A stretch of DNA of 64,000 nucleotides from assembly GCA_964036195.1 (NCBI GenBank), contig OZ038452.1, positions 3,658,001-3,722,000 of the forward strand. The letters are read 5' to 3'. This document shows, in pieces, positions 32,608-43,687 of this stretch. The notes under the pieces are model-generated. The model was not told where the DNA came from. It searched no databases and was given only the letters and a program-made list of their open reading frames with translations. The number at the start of each line of letters is the position of its first letter. Position 1 is the stretch's first letter. Source of the stretch: Sphaerolaimus hirsutus. Lineage: Eukaryota > Nematoda > Chromadorea > Monhysterida > Sphaerolaimidae. The position numbers were made by a program, and so were the translations under genes.

Positions 32608-33445
32608 CCGTATTTCTTCTAATAGAACCGCACGCCACACATAGAACGTCACCTGTAATATAATGGTAAATTTTGGCAGGTTTTTGTGCTCACAAAAAGA
32701 ATAGAATGGCAGTAAATTACAACACCGTACATACACATCGATATGCACAAGAATAGGCAACCTGAGTGTTTGGATTATGCCTCACTTTTGCTTGGATTAT
32801 GCCTCACTTCTGTTTGGATTATGATGCAATTGCAGGCACAAAAAAGTGTTTGGACTACGACTCATTTTTGTTTGAATTATGCCTGCTTGGATTAAACGTG
32901 TTTGGATTTTGAGCTTTCCCCAATAATATGGCACCTCCAATAGAACGGCAGTAAAAATTACGTTGGAAGAGTGACAAAACATAAAAATATAAAAAACGGA
33001 TAGCATAAACATTCAAAGCAATCGAATACCGTATTATTTCGAAATATCCCCCACCTTGAATTACCCACCCCCTCTCGAATTAACCCCCTCCCCCCCCCTC
33101 GAAATGGGCTGGGGAAATAATAACCCCCCTCGAAGTACACCCCGAAATGATGTTTCTGACGAAATAATAGACCCCCTCGAATAAGCCCCCTCGAAGAAAC
33201 CCCCCTAAAATTTTGCTGGCGAAATAATCATGGGACTATTTCGAAGTAATATGGTAGATATCAAATTTTAAATTCAAGCTCTGATATGATGTCAAATATT
33301 GCTCAAGTTACATAAAAAATCAAGCTGCGTTCTAATAAAATTTGTGTAAAAAATTGGTGAAAAAACAAGCAGGCCCAAATAGAGTGGCACACTAAAAAAG
33401 TTGACGAAAAAATAGAACGACACCCTTCTATTCGAAGACAAACGG
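32608..33445. mobile_element. Family B MITE with nested family A
   Basis: CCGTATTTCTTCTAATAGAA to CTATTCGAAGACAAACGG, followed by TA. The body has ATAGAACGGC units. Family A is nested at 33029-33254. Confidence 0.75.
33029..33254. mobile_element. Family A MITE nested in family B
   Basis: CCGTATTATTTCGAAATATC to TTTCGAAGTAATATGG, flanked by TA. Confidence 0.8.
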
Positions 33446-33566
33446 TATAGGTATTGTTGTGGTCATCCTAAAACACAAACAAGTCCGAATGTACATAGAT
33501 AACAAAAACCAGACGCGCTCACTGGCCGATCGAAATCTGATAAATACATTCCTCAACCGCTTTATG

Positions 33567-34130
33567 TAATGTATACGGCGCCAGAACCCTAGCGCCACAG
33601 CGAAATGGCGCCAAGCGACGATGGCGCTTTTTGGTTTGGCGCTAGCGCCATGTAACGATGGCATTTAAGTATTTCAATATTTAACAATGGCATTGTAACG
33701 ATGAAAAAAGTATTTAAATTTTTAAGTATTTTTTCTAAAATGACGTTTCGAATTTTCGAATTTTTCCACAAAATACATTTCGAATTTCGAATTTAGTTTT
33801 CAAATTTTCGAATTTTCGAATTTTTTGGTAGTTTTCGAATTTTGTTGGTAGTTTTCGATTTTTTTGGGTAGTTTTTGAATTTTTTTTAAAATGGTTTTCG
33901 AATTTTTTGGAAAAAAATTGGATTTAAAGCTTTAAATGCAGTATTTGGGTGGTCATCAGTTCGTATAACTTTTTAAACCTTATTTTCATATATCAATACC
34001 AGTGTCTTCAATTCCAATAGATTTTTATGTATTTTTTTCACCGCGTGCTCAAAAATTCGAAGAGTCAAAAAAATGTTTTCGAATTATCGAATCTTTTTTT
34101 GCCATCGTTAGCGCCATGAAAATACCAATT
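33567..34130. mobile_element. GGCGCC-family fragment hosting another hAT-like element
   Basis: GGCGCCAGAACC, GGCGCCAAGCG and GGCGCTAGCGCC units lie around 33575-33652 and resume with GCGCCATG after 34110. The left end TAATGTATACGGCGCC resembles the family end. The right end is not found. Confidence 0.5.
33653..34110. mobile_element. hAT-like foldback, TTCGAAAATTCG family, complete
   Basis: TAACGATGGCATTTAAG to TTTTTTTGCCATCGTTA, with a perfect 8-bp target duplication GCGCCATG (33645-33652, 34111-34118). The target lies inside a GGCGCC-family element. Confidence 0.9.
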
Positions 34131-34507
34131 ATGGCGTGTTTACATTCGCAGTCTCAGTTAAAAGAGGTGTTCCGGATTAAATTTCATCGATAAGATACAC
34201 AAAATCGAGCGTAAAAAACCTGCCCGAAGAAAAGAATTTCTTTGGTTTGAATTAGAAAAAAATTTGCAAGCGTTTATGCTTAGAAATCGGTGATTTAGAA
34301 AAAATAATAAGCGAAAAAATATGAATTAATGCGAAATGATTTAAACACTTTTGTAAAGGAATTAAAGGTATTGTGGTATTGCGTAGGGGGACGCTGAATT
34401 TTAATGAAATCTAAAAGGCTTACTTGAGTCTGCTTAACACGACTAATACCCAATTTTTGAAAGATGCATAATTGGAATAAATTGGTGTATTCAACAAGTG
34501 TTACACC

Positions 34508-34680
34508 TAGAGTGTCAAAAAAGTTTTATGGAAAGCAGAAACGCAAACGTAAATTTTTTTGCACTTGCCATTGCCAGAAAACGGAAAGGGAAAGAGAATT
34601 CTTTTGCACTTGCTGGAAAATGGAAAACGGAAAAATGAAATATTGGAAAAAAGAAAATGGGAAGCAAAATTTGCATGGAG
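34508..34680. mobile_element. TTCCG-family fragment, inverse orientation
   Basis: TAGAGTGTCAAAAAAGTTTT followed by CGGAAA and ACGGAAA units. Its far end meets the family B copy at 34701. Confidence 0.55.
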
Positions 34681-34700
34681 GCACCATGATTATTGGAATA

Positions 34701-35137
34701 CCATATTTCTTCTAATAGAACGGCATACCACCAATAGAACAGAGCCTCCTATAAAACGGCAGGTTTTTGCACTTTTTTTGCACTCACAAAATTAATAGAA
34801 CGGCAGCCTACAATAGAACGGCACCTCCAATAGAACGACAGGTAGAAATTACGTTGGAAGAGTGCCAGAAGACACAAATATAGGAAAAATTGGTGGTGAG
34901 AACATCAAAGCTGTTCATAACTATGATTTGGGTTATTTTCACATTTGCGGTTTTGTTTAAATTGGTGCTCTGATAGTAAAATGTTGTTTATTCTTGGTTA
35001 GAAACGTCTTGTCTGAAAAATACTGGTGAAAAAAATAGAACGGCAGCATCCAATAGAACGGCACCTCTAATAGAACGGCAGGTAAAAAAGTTGACGAAAA
35101 AATATAGAAAGGCGCTCTTCTATTAGAATAAATACGG
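34701..35137. mobile_element. Family B MITE, long form
   Basis: CCATATTTCTTCTAATAGAA to TTCTATTAGAATAAATACGG, flanked by TA. It has repeated AATAGAACGGCA units near both ends. 437 bp. Confidence 0.85.
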
Positions 35138-35237
35138 TAATCTATTCCTCAACCACTGTTTATTATCCTTCCACAGGCTTCCACAATTTTGGAGATAAAT
35201 ATATGAAGTGTTAATTATGAAAGGTGAATTGTGTATG

Positions 35238-36390
35238 CCGTATTTCCTCGAAATACCCCCCACCTGAGTGTACAGAGAACGTACATGACAAAACTGCGGT
35301 TTGTGATTTGGGCAATGCAAAACACACATTAAAAACAATGAATTGTTACGTTATAACAGTGTTACATACTCATATAAGTCAATAGACTAGGGCTCGAAAC
35401 TCGATTTTTTTCAAACTCGAGTTTGAGTCACAACCCCAAATTTTTTCCGGTCGAGTCGGCGAGTCGAGTCAGGCAAGCCAGTGAAAAGTCGAGTCGAGTC
35501 TGGCAAAAATATCGAGTCTCGAGTCGAGTCGGATGCATTACTTTTTGGTATGACCCTTGCAGCAATTTTTGATACTGGTTTCTCTTCCAATGTTTTCACA
35601 CACACTTAATTAAGTTTAAATCCAACAGTTCATTTAAATATCAAGAGAAAGCATTTTCAATTGCTAATTTTCATTAAAGCAAAAATAGAACTTTTTATCA
35701 CTCATGTTGCTACAAATAAGTTTGCAAAAATAAAATCAGCCTAAGCATGGATAATTAACATCTTTTACAGCCTATTTTGGAACAGTGCCAACATTGTGCA
35801 ATGCATTTGAGGTGGTGTGTATATCATGGATGGTGTGTGCATTTCATTATGTAGAATTGTATGGTAACAAGAAATTTTAACACCATTCAATACATACGCC
35901 AAGCCAATCGACAATATATCACACATGTGGTATGGAAATGCGTGCTCGCGTGCAAAAATTTTGAAAAATATGTTAAAAAGTTCATATCAAAATTGATTCT
36001 TTTGGACATTATTCAATGGAAACCCTGACTCGAAATTTGCCAAAATTTCGAGTCGAGTCAGGCAAAAACCTCGAGTCTTGAGTTTGGGCCATATTTTTCC
36101 AGTCGAGTCAGACGAGTCGAGTCGGTACCTTGTTTTACCCTCGAGTCACGAGTCGAGTCGAGTCGAGTTCGAGCCCCACAATAGACTCTTATATATAGTT
36201 TGTATATATATATATTGTTGCATTTTTCAACGTCTGTGTACGTTTTAGATGACAATTTAGTACTGGAATTTCAAAAAATTTCTGGCGAAATAATAACCAC
36301 CCCCCCTCGAAATACCCCTTTCGTTTGACCCCTCCTCAAAATTCTCACTCTGAAACAATCACCCCCAGGGGGTATTTCGAGGTAATACGT
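35238..36390. mobile_element. Family A MITE hosting a hAT-like element
   Basis: CCGTATTTCCTCGAAATACC to TTTCGAGGTAATACG. The interior matches 17177-17607. It is interrupted at 35389-36178. Confidence 0.75.
35389..36178. mobile_element. hAT-like element, GAGTCGAGTC family
   Basis: TAGGGCTCGAAACTCGA to GTCGAGTTCGAGCCCCA, with a perfect 8-bp target duplication CAATAGAC (35381-35388, 36179-36186). The arms are built from GAGTCGAGTC. The middle is AT-rich and non-coding. 790 bp. Confidence 0.9.
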
Positions 36391-36673
36391 TACCTAACTT
36401 GTGGAAGTGAAATCGGGTGGCGATAGTTGCGGAACGCCCCAAACACCAGTTACGTAGACATCGTCATATAATAAACAGAATCCTACATAAATAAGAATAA
36501 GCCCATAGTGAAGTCCGTTCCGCGCACAATAATACGTAAGAGCGAACTACTTATTCGAATGAAAGTTCTGAATGATGAAAAAATCAGTGCCCTTCGTGAA
36601 GTGAATGATATGAATGGAAATATGCCTCGGCTGGCGGGCCGCATGTGCGTGCCCTCTGGGGGCAGTTCCAGGT

Positions 36674-36955
36674 TAGACCCTGTCAAATGCCGTGTCAAAT
36701 ATCAAATGTCATGTAAAGTGTCACAAGTCATGTAAAATACACTGTAAAATGTCAAATGTCATGTAAAGTGTCATAAGCCATGTAAAATACCCTGTAAAAT
36801 ACCAAGTGTCGTGTAAAGTTACACGCATGACATTTGACATTTTACAGGGTATCTTACATGACTTTTGAAACTTTTCATGACATTTGATTTCTTACAGAGT
36901 ATTTTACATGACTTTTGACACTTTGCGTGATATTTGACATTTTATAGGGTCTGAG
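36674..36955. mobile_element. Foldback, GTGTCAAATG family
   Basis: TTAGACCCTGTCAAATG at left and CATTTTATAGGGTCTGA at right. The arms carry AAATGTCATGTAAAGTGTC units in both orientations. Confidence 0.75.
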
Positions 36956-37084
36956 ATTGGCACCTACGCGGTGCTTTCTGCTGTTCGGTGAAAGGTGAAA
37001 CTTCAGGTTAAAGGTGGAGTTACAGCATAACGATCAATAGAAGGTGATGCGACAAATAAAACGTCACCGAAAAATTCAGTCATT

Positions 37085-37285
37085 GTGGCCACACAAGCTA
37101 GTTTTCAACCAAAATTTGGAAAACTTGTAAATCTGCATTGAATGCATTTGAGTTTTCTAGAATGAGGTGCCCATCATCTACAGTTGACGGAGAGTAAAAA
37201 TGTCTCATTCTAGAAAACTCAATGCGTTCAATGCTGATTTAAGAGTTTTCAAAAAGGAACATTGAAAACTAGCCTGTGTGGCCAC
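37085..37285. repeat. CACTAGTTTTC-type foldback inside TTAA element
   Basis: GTGGCCACACAAGCTAGTTT inverted as AACTAGCCTGTGTGGCCAC. Centre CATCTACAGTTGACGGAGAG. Confidence 0.8.
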
Positions 37286-37432
37286 ATTGCATGCAATGGC
37301 CACCAACACATTGATTTTAGGGCCTCACCGTGAAATTGATTTGACGGTGTACAATTTTTTACCAAACTTTTTTTTTCAAATTCGAATTTCACATCTTGCT
37401 TATTGTAAATTTTTGCAAAAATACATGATTTA

Positions 37433-37859
37433 CCGTATTTCTTCTAATATAAGAGCGCCGTTCTATTTTTTTTGTCAACTTTTTTACCTGCCGTTCTATT
37501 AGAGGTGCCGTTCTATTGGAGGCTGCCATCCTATTTTTTCACCAATCTTTTGACAGATTTCTCATTTCAAAATAACCTTATTTTGAATGGAGCTTTAGCA
37601 ATATTTTAATATAATAGCATTAATTTGAGATTTAACACCTATTTGAATGCTTTGCATGTTCTCACTATCCATTTTTGACTAATTTTTGTGTTTTGGAACA
37701 CTTTCAACGTAGCTCCTACCTGCCGTTCTATTGGAGGTGCCGTTCAATTGGAGGCTGCCGTTCTATTGTTTTCGTGAGTGCAAAAATGTGCCAGAACCTG
37801 CCGTTCTATTGGAGGTGCCGTTCTATTGGAGGTATGCCGTTCTATTAGAAGAAATACGG
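37433..37859. mobile_element. Family B MITE nested in TTAA element
   Basis: CCGTATTTCTTCTAATATAA to CTATTAGAAGAAATACGG, flanked by TA. 427 bp. Confidence 0.88.
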
Positions 37860-38262
37860 TAACATGACTTTTAAATATAAAAAAAACTTGCAAAAATGGC
37901 AATAATGAATTTTTCGGTGACGTTTTATTTGTCGCATCACCTTCTATTGATCGTTATGCTGTAACTCCGGCTTTAAATGTTTTTTGAAGGTTCGTCCTCA
38001 AGACCTGAGAAATCTTGCATTACAGACATATAGGGAAGTACTTCATATTTACCGTGTTTGTTTTGATGGAAACTGAATCTCCAATGCAAAATTCAGTTTT
38101 TATCACCAAAAAAATAAAAGAGAAGCCTCCCTCCCACTTAAAGTGGATAACGATATGAAGTGCGGTTGGAAATTTGCCAAAAAAAGCAAAAATTAGATGT
38201 TCAAATAGATAAGAGAAAAATAAAAACCTAAGAGGATATATGTAGTAGGCTGATAAAAAATA

Positions 38263-38358
38263 CCGTATATCCTCGAATAAGACCCCAAGGAGGTATTTTT
38301 TGTTTAAGAATTTTTAAGGGGACTTATTCGAAGGGATAAGTTATTCGAAGAAATACGG
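38263..38358. mobile_element. Short family A-like MITE
   Basis: CCGTATATCCTCGAATAAG to TTATTCGAAGAAATACGG, flanked by TA. 96 bp. Confidence 0.8.
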
Positions 38359-38639
38359 TAAATAGAAGAATGAAAAATGCTGTAGAAAAAATACTGTCGG
38401 TAAGTTTGCATTTTGCAAATGCACCAAATAGAAATCTGTGAGCCGAGAAACGAATGGCTGAGAACGAGACACAAAAATATTCCATGCAGCATTCCAATAA
38501 ACATATTTATGATGAACGCATGAACGATGTATAAAAACACTGAGAAGTCTGACATCTTTGAGCTGACAAGTTGACACTGTAAACAGATACTTTCTGCAAC
38601 ATGAAACCTTTGTAAAGTTTTTTTCTTCAAAAATGAATA

Positions 38640-38745
38640 CCGTATTTCCTCGAAATACCCCCCGGGGGCTGATTGTTTCATAGTGCTCCCGAGAGGGGGG
38701 GGGGTTTAACGAGGGGGGGGGGGGGGGTATTTCGAGGAAATACGG
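38640..38745. mobile_element. Short family A MITE
   Basis: CCGTATTTCCTCGAAATACC to TTTCGAGGAAATACGG, flanked by TA. 106 bp, with a 15-bp G run. Confidence 0.85.
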
Positions 38746-39430
38746 TATCATGAGTGGTGTTTACAGAATCTGAACAAAATCGAATTTTTGAGTACACCCT
38801 TTATTATGCGGAAATTTTGAAAATGTCATCAAGCGAAATTTTGTGTTTCTGTTATGACTTTGTTTCGCTCCTTCACGCTTCACAAGGTGAAGTGACTTCC
38901 ACAGGATAACGGATAACTCCCAGGATAACGGAATTATTCATCGACCTTCCAATTAAAATTGCTGAAGCTTTTTCACCCCGTGAAGTAACGTTGCATGCAT
39001 AATTTTTAAAACGTATTTACATTTATTTGAAAAATACGTAAAAATCTTTTTACGTACCTAGTGTAAAAGTAAAACAATGTACTTTACGTTTTCTGTACTC
39101 AGGGATGAGTAGAAATAACATAGGTATTTTACGTTTACGTTTACTTTAAAAAGTTCAGTACTTTTAAGTCTACTCGCGTGAAGTCATTCTTGCACACTTC
39201 ACCGCCATCAAACTCCCATTTTTTCCTGTGTTTACAGTAAATTTGACGCGAAACGCAATCGCCACCGCATCAGATTTTCAGGTGGATATTAAATGACAAA
39301 TGGGTTCGATTTTCGCAGCATTTTCCCTCGGGAAGCGTCTAGAATTTTTTTGCGCGCATAGGAGACATTCACAAAGTACCTACCTAATGGTGTGAATAAA
39401 GCTCGGTGCGAGTTTTCGCTTTTGGTTTTA

Positions 39431-40296
39431 CCGTATTTAATAGAAAAATACCCACTCTTGAATAATTCCCCCACTCAAAAATTCCCCCTGTTAAACAAGT
39501 GAGAAAAAATAATTCCACCCATCGAATAATTGCCCCTTACCTAGGCCATAGGATGAATTTGTTATGTCCAATTTGAAACGATATTGGATGTAAGTCTTTA
39601 TAAATCATATTTTGTGGGATGACTTGTTAGAAACATGCTTGAAAATTTTTACAAAAAATAGCCCCCCCACCATTGAATAGCCCCCCCCCCTCAAAAAGTT
39701 TGATGAAAAATGCAGAGTTGTTAAAAGTACTGAACTTTTTTAAAAGTAAGCGTAAATGTAAAGTATTTTTCTTTTACTCACCCCTGAGTACAGAAAACGT
39801 AGAGTATTTTATAAATACTTTTACACTGCGTAAAACGTGAGTAAAATACTTTTTTTTCAGAGAAAACGTAAAAACGAGATGTTGTCTGGATAAAACGTAA
39901 AAAACGGATATATTTTCTCACAGAAAACGTAAAAGTTAGTATTTTTATCAGAAAAAGTCTGTATTTTTAGAATTTTTACTCTGATATACAAAAAAGATGT
40001 GTTTTCTCTCCTGCTAAGTATTTCTTATGAAAATGCCTTATGTTTGTCACTTTCTGTTTGGCAAAATTGCCAAAGTCTGGCAAAGTCTGTTTGACATTTT
40101 ATGTCCCCTAAAAATACTTTTTCTGTACTCGCGTACTTTCAAAAAGTGCGCGAGTAAGTGAGTACCGGTATTTTTTCGCGAGGAAACGTAGCGATTTACG
40201 CAGCACTCAAGTATCCGTAATTATCGATTAAACGTAAATACGTTTAAACAACCATGGAAAAATGATTCCGCGGGGGAATTATTCGAGTAAATACGA
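39431..40296. mobile_element. Family A (TTGAATAG subtype) hosting a hAT-like element
   Basis: CCGTATTTAATAGAAAAATA at left and TTATTCGAGTAAATACGA at right, flanked by TA. The interior has the CATGCTTGAAAAT block of 40612-40857. Confidence 0.7.
39713..40256. mobile_element. hAT-like CGTAAA family copy
   Basis: CAGAGTTGTTAAAAGTACTG to CGTTTAAACAACCATG, with a perfect 8-bp target duplication GAAAAATG (39705-39712, 40257-40264). Confidence 0.9.
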
Positions 40297-40611
40297 TATG
40301 TAGGTGCATATTTTTTATAAATGATGGGATTGCGCCAAATTTCGAATTCGGATGAGAATTTATTTTCGGTGAAACGTTTCTCTTTTTGCGCCGCGTCGGA
40401 GTTCGGTTATTTGTTGATTCGGGAACTTTTCGTACACCCCCTGTTGATTTGTTAACTTCTCTGTGTCAGCCAGCAAGAGTATGCGGTTTTTCTCGAATAA
40501 TCTCCCTGTTTGTATGAGTAGGATCGGTTCGGAGTATTTGGGAATGAATCACACACTAGAAATTTATACGAATAGAAGCAGGTTTTCAATCGTATTTATC
40601 ACGAAAAACAA

Positions 40612-40857
40612 CCGTATTTGCTTGAATAGTTCCCCCTTGAATAGTTCCCCCCCCCCTAGAATAATCCCTGTGTGGCCACAATGGCACATTATTGTGTTGA
40701 TAAAGCATAATTCGTGAAACTATTTGATACAAACATGCTTGAAAATGTTGACGGAATAATAATTTCCCCCTTGTATAACTCCCCCTCGAATAGTTCCCCC
40801 CTCAAAAAAGTCTGACGAAATAATAATCCCCCAGGGGGATTATTCAAACAAATACGG
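40612..40857. mobile_element. Family A MITE, TTGAATAG subtype, uninterrupted
   Basis: CCGTATTTGCTTGAATAG to TTATTCAAACAAATACGG. It serves as the empty-site reference for the nest at 3921-4154. Confidence 0.75.
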
Positions 40858-41849
40858 TATATACTCAACGTCCGCTGTCGGCGCACTTTACATCCGCACT
40901 TAATTATGTTTTACGCACAACGCATTACTTATGCATGGGCTTTCGTAAAAAAAAATATTCAAAAAGAAAAAGGCGGAGTCGTATTCAAGAAACGCGTGTT
41001 TCGTGTGTAAAAAGTATTCTCCAATTTTTGGTGTTTATTTTACCAAAATTGGAAGTAAACTTGTAGCACAAAACTACCTAGGTATATTTACCTACGCCAC
41101 AAATTGGCAAATTAATTTGACAAGCGATGATATGAATTTGCGAGGGGCAATGCCATAAAAATATTCTAACTGATCTGTCAAGTGATTGATTATGATACGC
41201 CATCGCTAATTTTACCCTTAGCTAATTAATGAAATAAAAATTTACGTACACTATAATGCAAATTTGCGCACTATATTCGCATGTAAATATGTGGAACCGT
41301 GAAATTGGTCTTCATCACGCAAACGTTGCTAAAAATGATGAAAAATTTCACATGAACGTGCTTTAACATACATTCAAATTACACACTTAGGTACACACGT
41401 GAGCGCATGTATTTATGTTGGGGGCTGGCCCGGCGTTCTACCGGAATGGGGCACAAAGTTGTGAAAATGTTTTGTTGTTTATTTTTCAAGAAAATTTTTA
41501 TTTATGTCGGCAGCCATTTTCAAATTCCAATTTCAATACAGGAATTCAGCGCGCTTGTATGGGCAGATTTCACTAAAATTTGATCGAAAATCTCCCATAT
41601 CTTTCTGGATTCAATTTTTATGTCGCATTTTTGCAGCAACAAGATACGCGAAATACTTTACGTAATCTTTATATCTTTTCCATCCTTCAAACATCTAACA
41701 TATTTACTCATCACAGTTCTCAAAAACCCACTGAGTTCACAACAATCCCCATCCGTCTCCCAACACGAAAAACTGTAACATGACAAAAACAAGAAAAAAC
41801 TGTAACTACCAATCGACCAAACACCAAATACAGTTTCGCAACTCAATGG
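40858..41849. other. No recognised feature
   Basis: About 1 kb of AT-rich DNA without supported gene or repeat ends. Confidence 0.5.
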
Positions 41850-42754
41850 CATAGTTGTTAAAACTACCGTATTACCTCGAATTATCCCCCCCTTGAATTA
41901 ACCCCCCCCCCCCTCGAAATACCCCCCTAAAATTCGGCTGAGGAAATAATAACCCCCCCCCCTCGAAATACCCCCCCTAACATTGAGTGTAAAGAGAACG
42001 TACATGACAAATACCGCAGTTTGTGATCTGTACAATGCAGAACACACGTTAAAACTGAAGATTGAGTGACGTTAGGGAGGGGTTTATGTGTATATACAGT
42101 TAAATATACCTATAAACACATATACATCTATGTAATTGATCGATTTTTCTACGTCCGAGTATGGGGAATTTCCGAAAATTTCTGGCGAAATAATAGACCC
42201 CCCTTGAATAAACCCCCCCCCCCCTCGAATTATCCCCCCCTCAAATTTTGCTGGCGAAATAATAAACCCCCTGGGGGTATTTCGAGGTAATACGGTATTT
42301 ACGTTTACACGATAAATACGTGTACTCGAATACTGCGTAAATACGTCTACGTTTCCTTACTTACTCGCGTAATTTTCAAAAGTACGCGAGTACAGAAAAC
42401 GTAATTGAGAAAATTTTTGGGGTGCATAAAAAGCAAAAACCCTCAAACGAATAAAATGGCTGGAGAAATTGCAGCGGAAACGATATAAGTTGCGATGCGA
42501 TGGGTAGGGAAAGCGACGACTCTCGCAGAGAGTCTCGCTTTCCCTTTTACTCATTTTAAATCTTCCTAGGTACAAAATTGAGAAAAATTTACTTTTACGT
42601 TTTCCCACGTAAAAATTCTGGCTTTTACGTATACTCACCTTTTACTTTTACTAAAATGATTTGACTTACGTTTTTTGTACTCAGGGTGAGTAAAAATAGA
42701 ATACTTTACGTTTACGTTTACTTTGAAAAAGGTTCTGTACTTTCAACAACTCTG
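41850..42754. mobile_element. hAT-like CGTAAA family copy hosting a MITE
   Basis: CATAGTTGTTAAAAC to TTTCAACAACTCTG. The flanks CTCAATGG and CTCAATGT agree at 7 of 8. Confidence 0.8.
41877..42295. mobile_element. Family A MITE, long form, nested
   Basis: CCGTATTACCTCGAATTATC to TTTCGAGGTAATACGG, flanked by TA (41875-41876, 42296-42297). 419 bp, and close in sequence to 22856-23279. Confidence 0.88.
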
Positions 42755-42765
42755 CTCAATGTGCC

Positions 42766-42956
42766 TGCGCACACTAGTTCTCACACGAAAATTCGAAAAC
42801 TCACAAATTATCTTAGTACGCATTTGAGCTTTCTACAAATAGGTAGCCGTCAACTACAGTTGACGGAGATTAAAAATGACTCATTATGGTCAACTCGAAC
42901 ACGTTCAAAGTTCATTTATGAGTTTCCGAAATTTCGCGTGAAAACTAGTGTGCGCA
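42766..42956. repeat. CACTAGTTTTC foldback
   Basis: TGCGCACACTAGTTCTCACA inverted near TGAAAACTAGTGTGCGCA, with central CCGTCAACTACAGTTGACGG. Confidence 0.85.
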
Positions 42957-43037
42957 TGGTGAATGTAGCCGCGCGGCCGCGGCAGCTTGCAGTCGGGCGG
43001 CGGCGCGGCGGCCATTTCGCGGCCATCGCACCTGCAA

Positions 43038-43687
43038 GTGAGCCCTTTCTGCTTTCCAATTATACTAAGAGCTCGGCGGCCAGAAAACACCCGCCAAAAC
43101 GGCCGCTCATTTCCGACCTGGGCCCGATTTCGATGGACCGAAATGGGGGTTATTTCGTTGGGATCCATAGACATTTAGTTGACAGCCAAATTCGTGTCAA
43201 CTCAATTTTGGTTTGTTATGCAACTTCAACTTTCCTATTTGATAGAGCATAGTTTATTTTATATCGAGACACTCAATTTTCATTGTTTCTGTTAAATGAG
43301 GTGCTTTCAAATTTTTTCAAATGCGTGCGTGCGTGTGGGCGCAGTGTGTTAGTGTGAAGTTTTTTGGGACTTTTTTGCATTGCGAAGTTCATAATTTCAT
43401 ACGTTTTCTTTGAATCGGATCGGAAATTTGAAAACAAATGAATTTTTGATTTCAATGCTTTTCGTTTCAAATTCCGAGAAAGCATCTTTTCTCACTAGTC
43501 GTTTTACGAAACGTGTCGAGGACCTAAAATTGACTCTAATATCCATCCATCCACTTAAAATACTAGAAATATCCTACTAAAATAGGATTCGAATCAAACC
43601 CGACAAAAACTGTCAATTCAATTGAATTTGTCGCCCGGACCGGACACAATGCGGTGCACCGCACGCACAAATGCGTTGCGGTGCAAT
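43038..43687. other. No recognised feature
   Basis: No element ends. A GC-rich patch just upstream (42959-43037) is treated under rejected items. Confidence 0.4.

Larger units (their letters stand above)
37012..37972. mobile_element. TTAA-flanked element with 65-bp terminal inverted repeats (piggyBac-like?)
   Basis: GGAGTTACAGCATAACGATC at left is inverted as GATCGTTATGCTGTAACTCC at right, and the arms stay nearly identical through GAAAAATTC. TTAA lies at 37008-37011 and 37973-37976, as for piggyBac-type targets. The ends lack the usual CCC, so the family is tentative. It hosts a foldback (37085-37285) and a family B MITE (37433-37859). Confidence 0.6.

Noticed and set aside
42959..43037. 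Possible GC-rich first exon on the plus strand with donor GTGAGC
   Set aside because: One ATG and a donor-like GT only. No neighbour exon, and the other strand is open as well.
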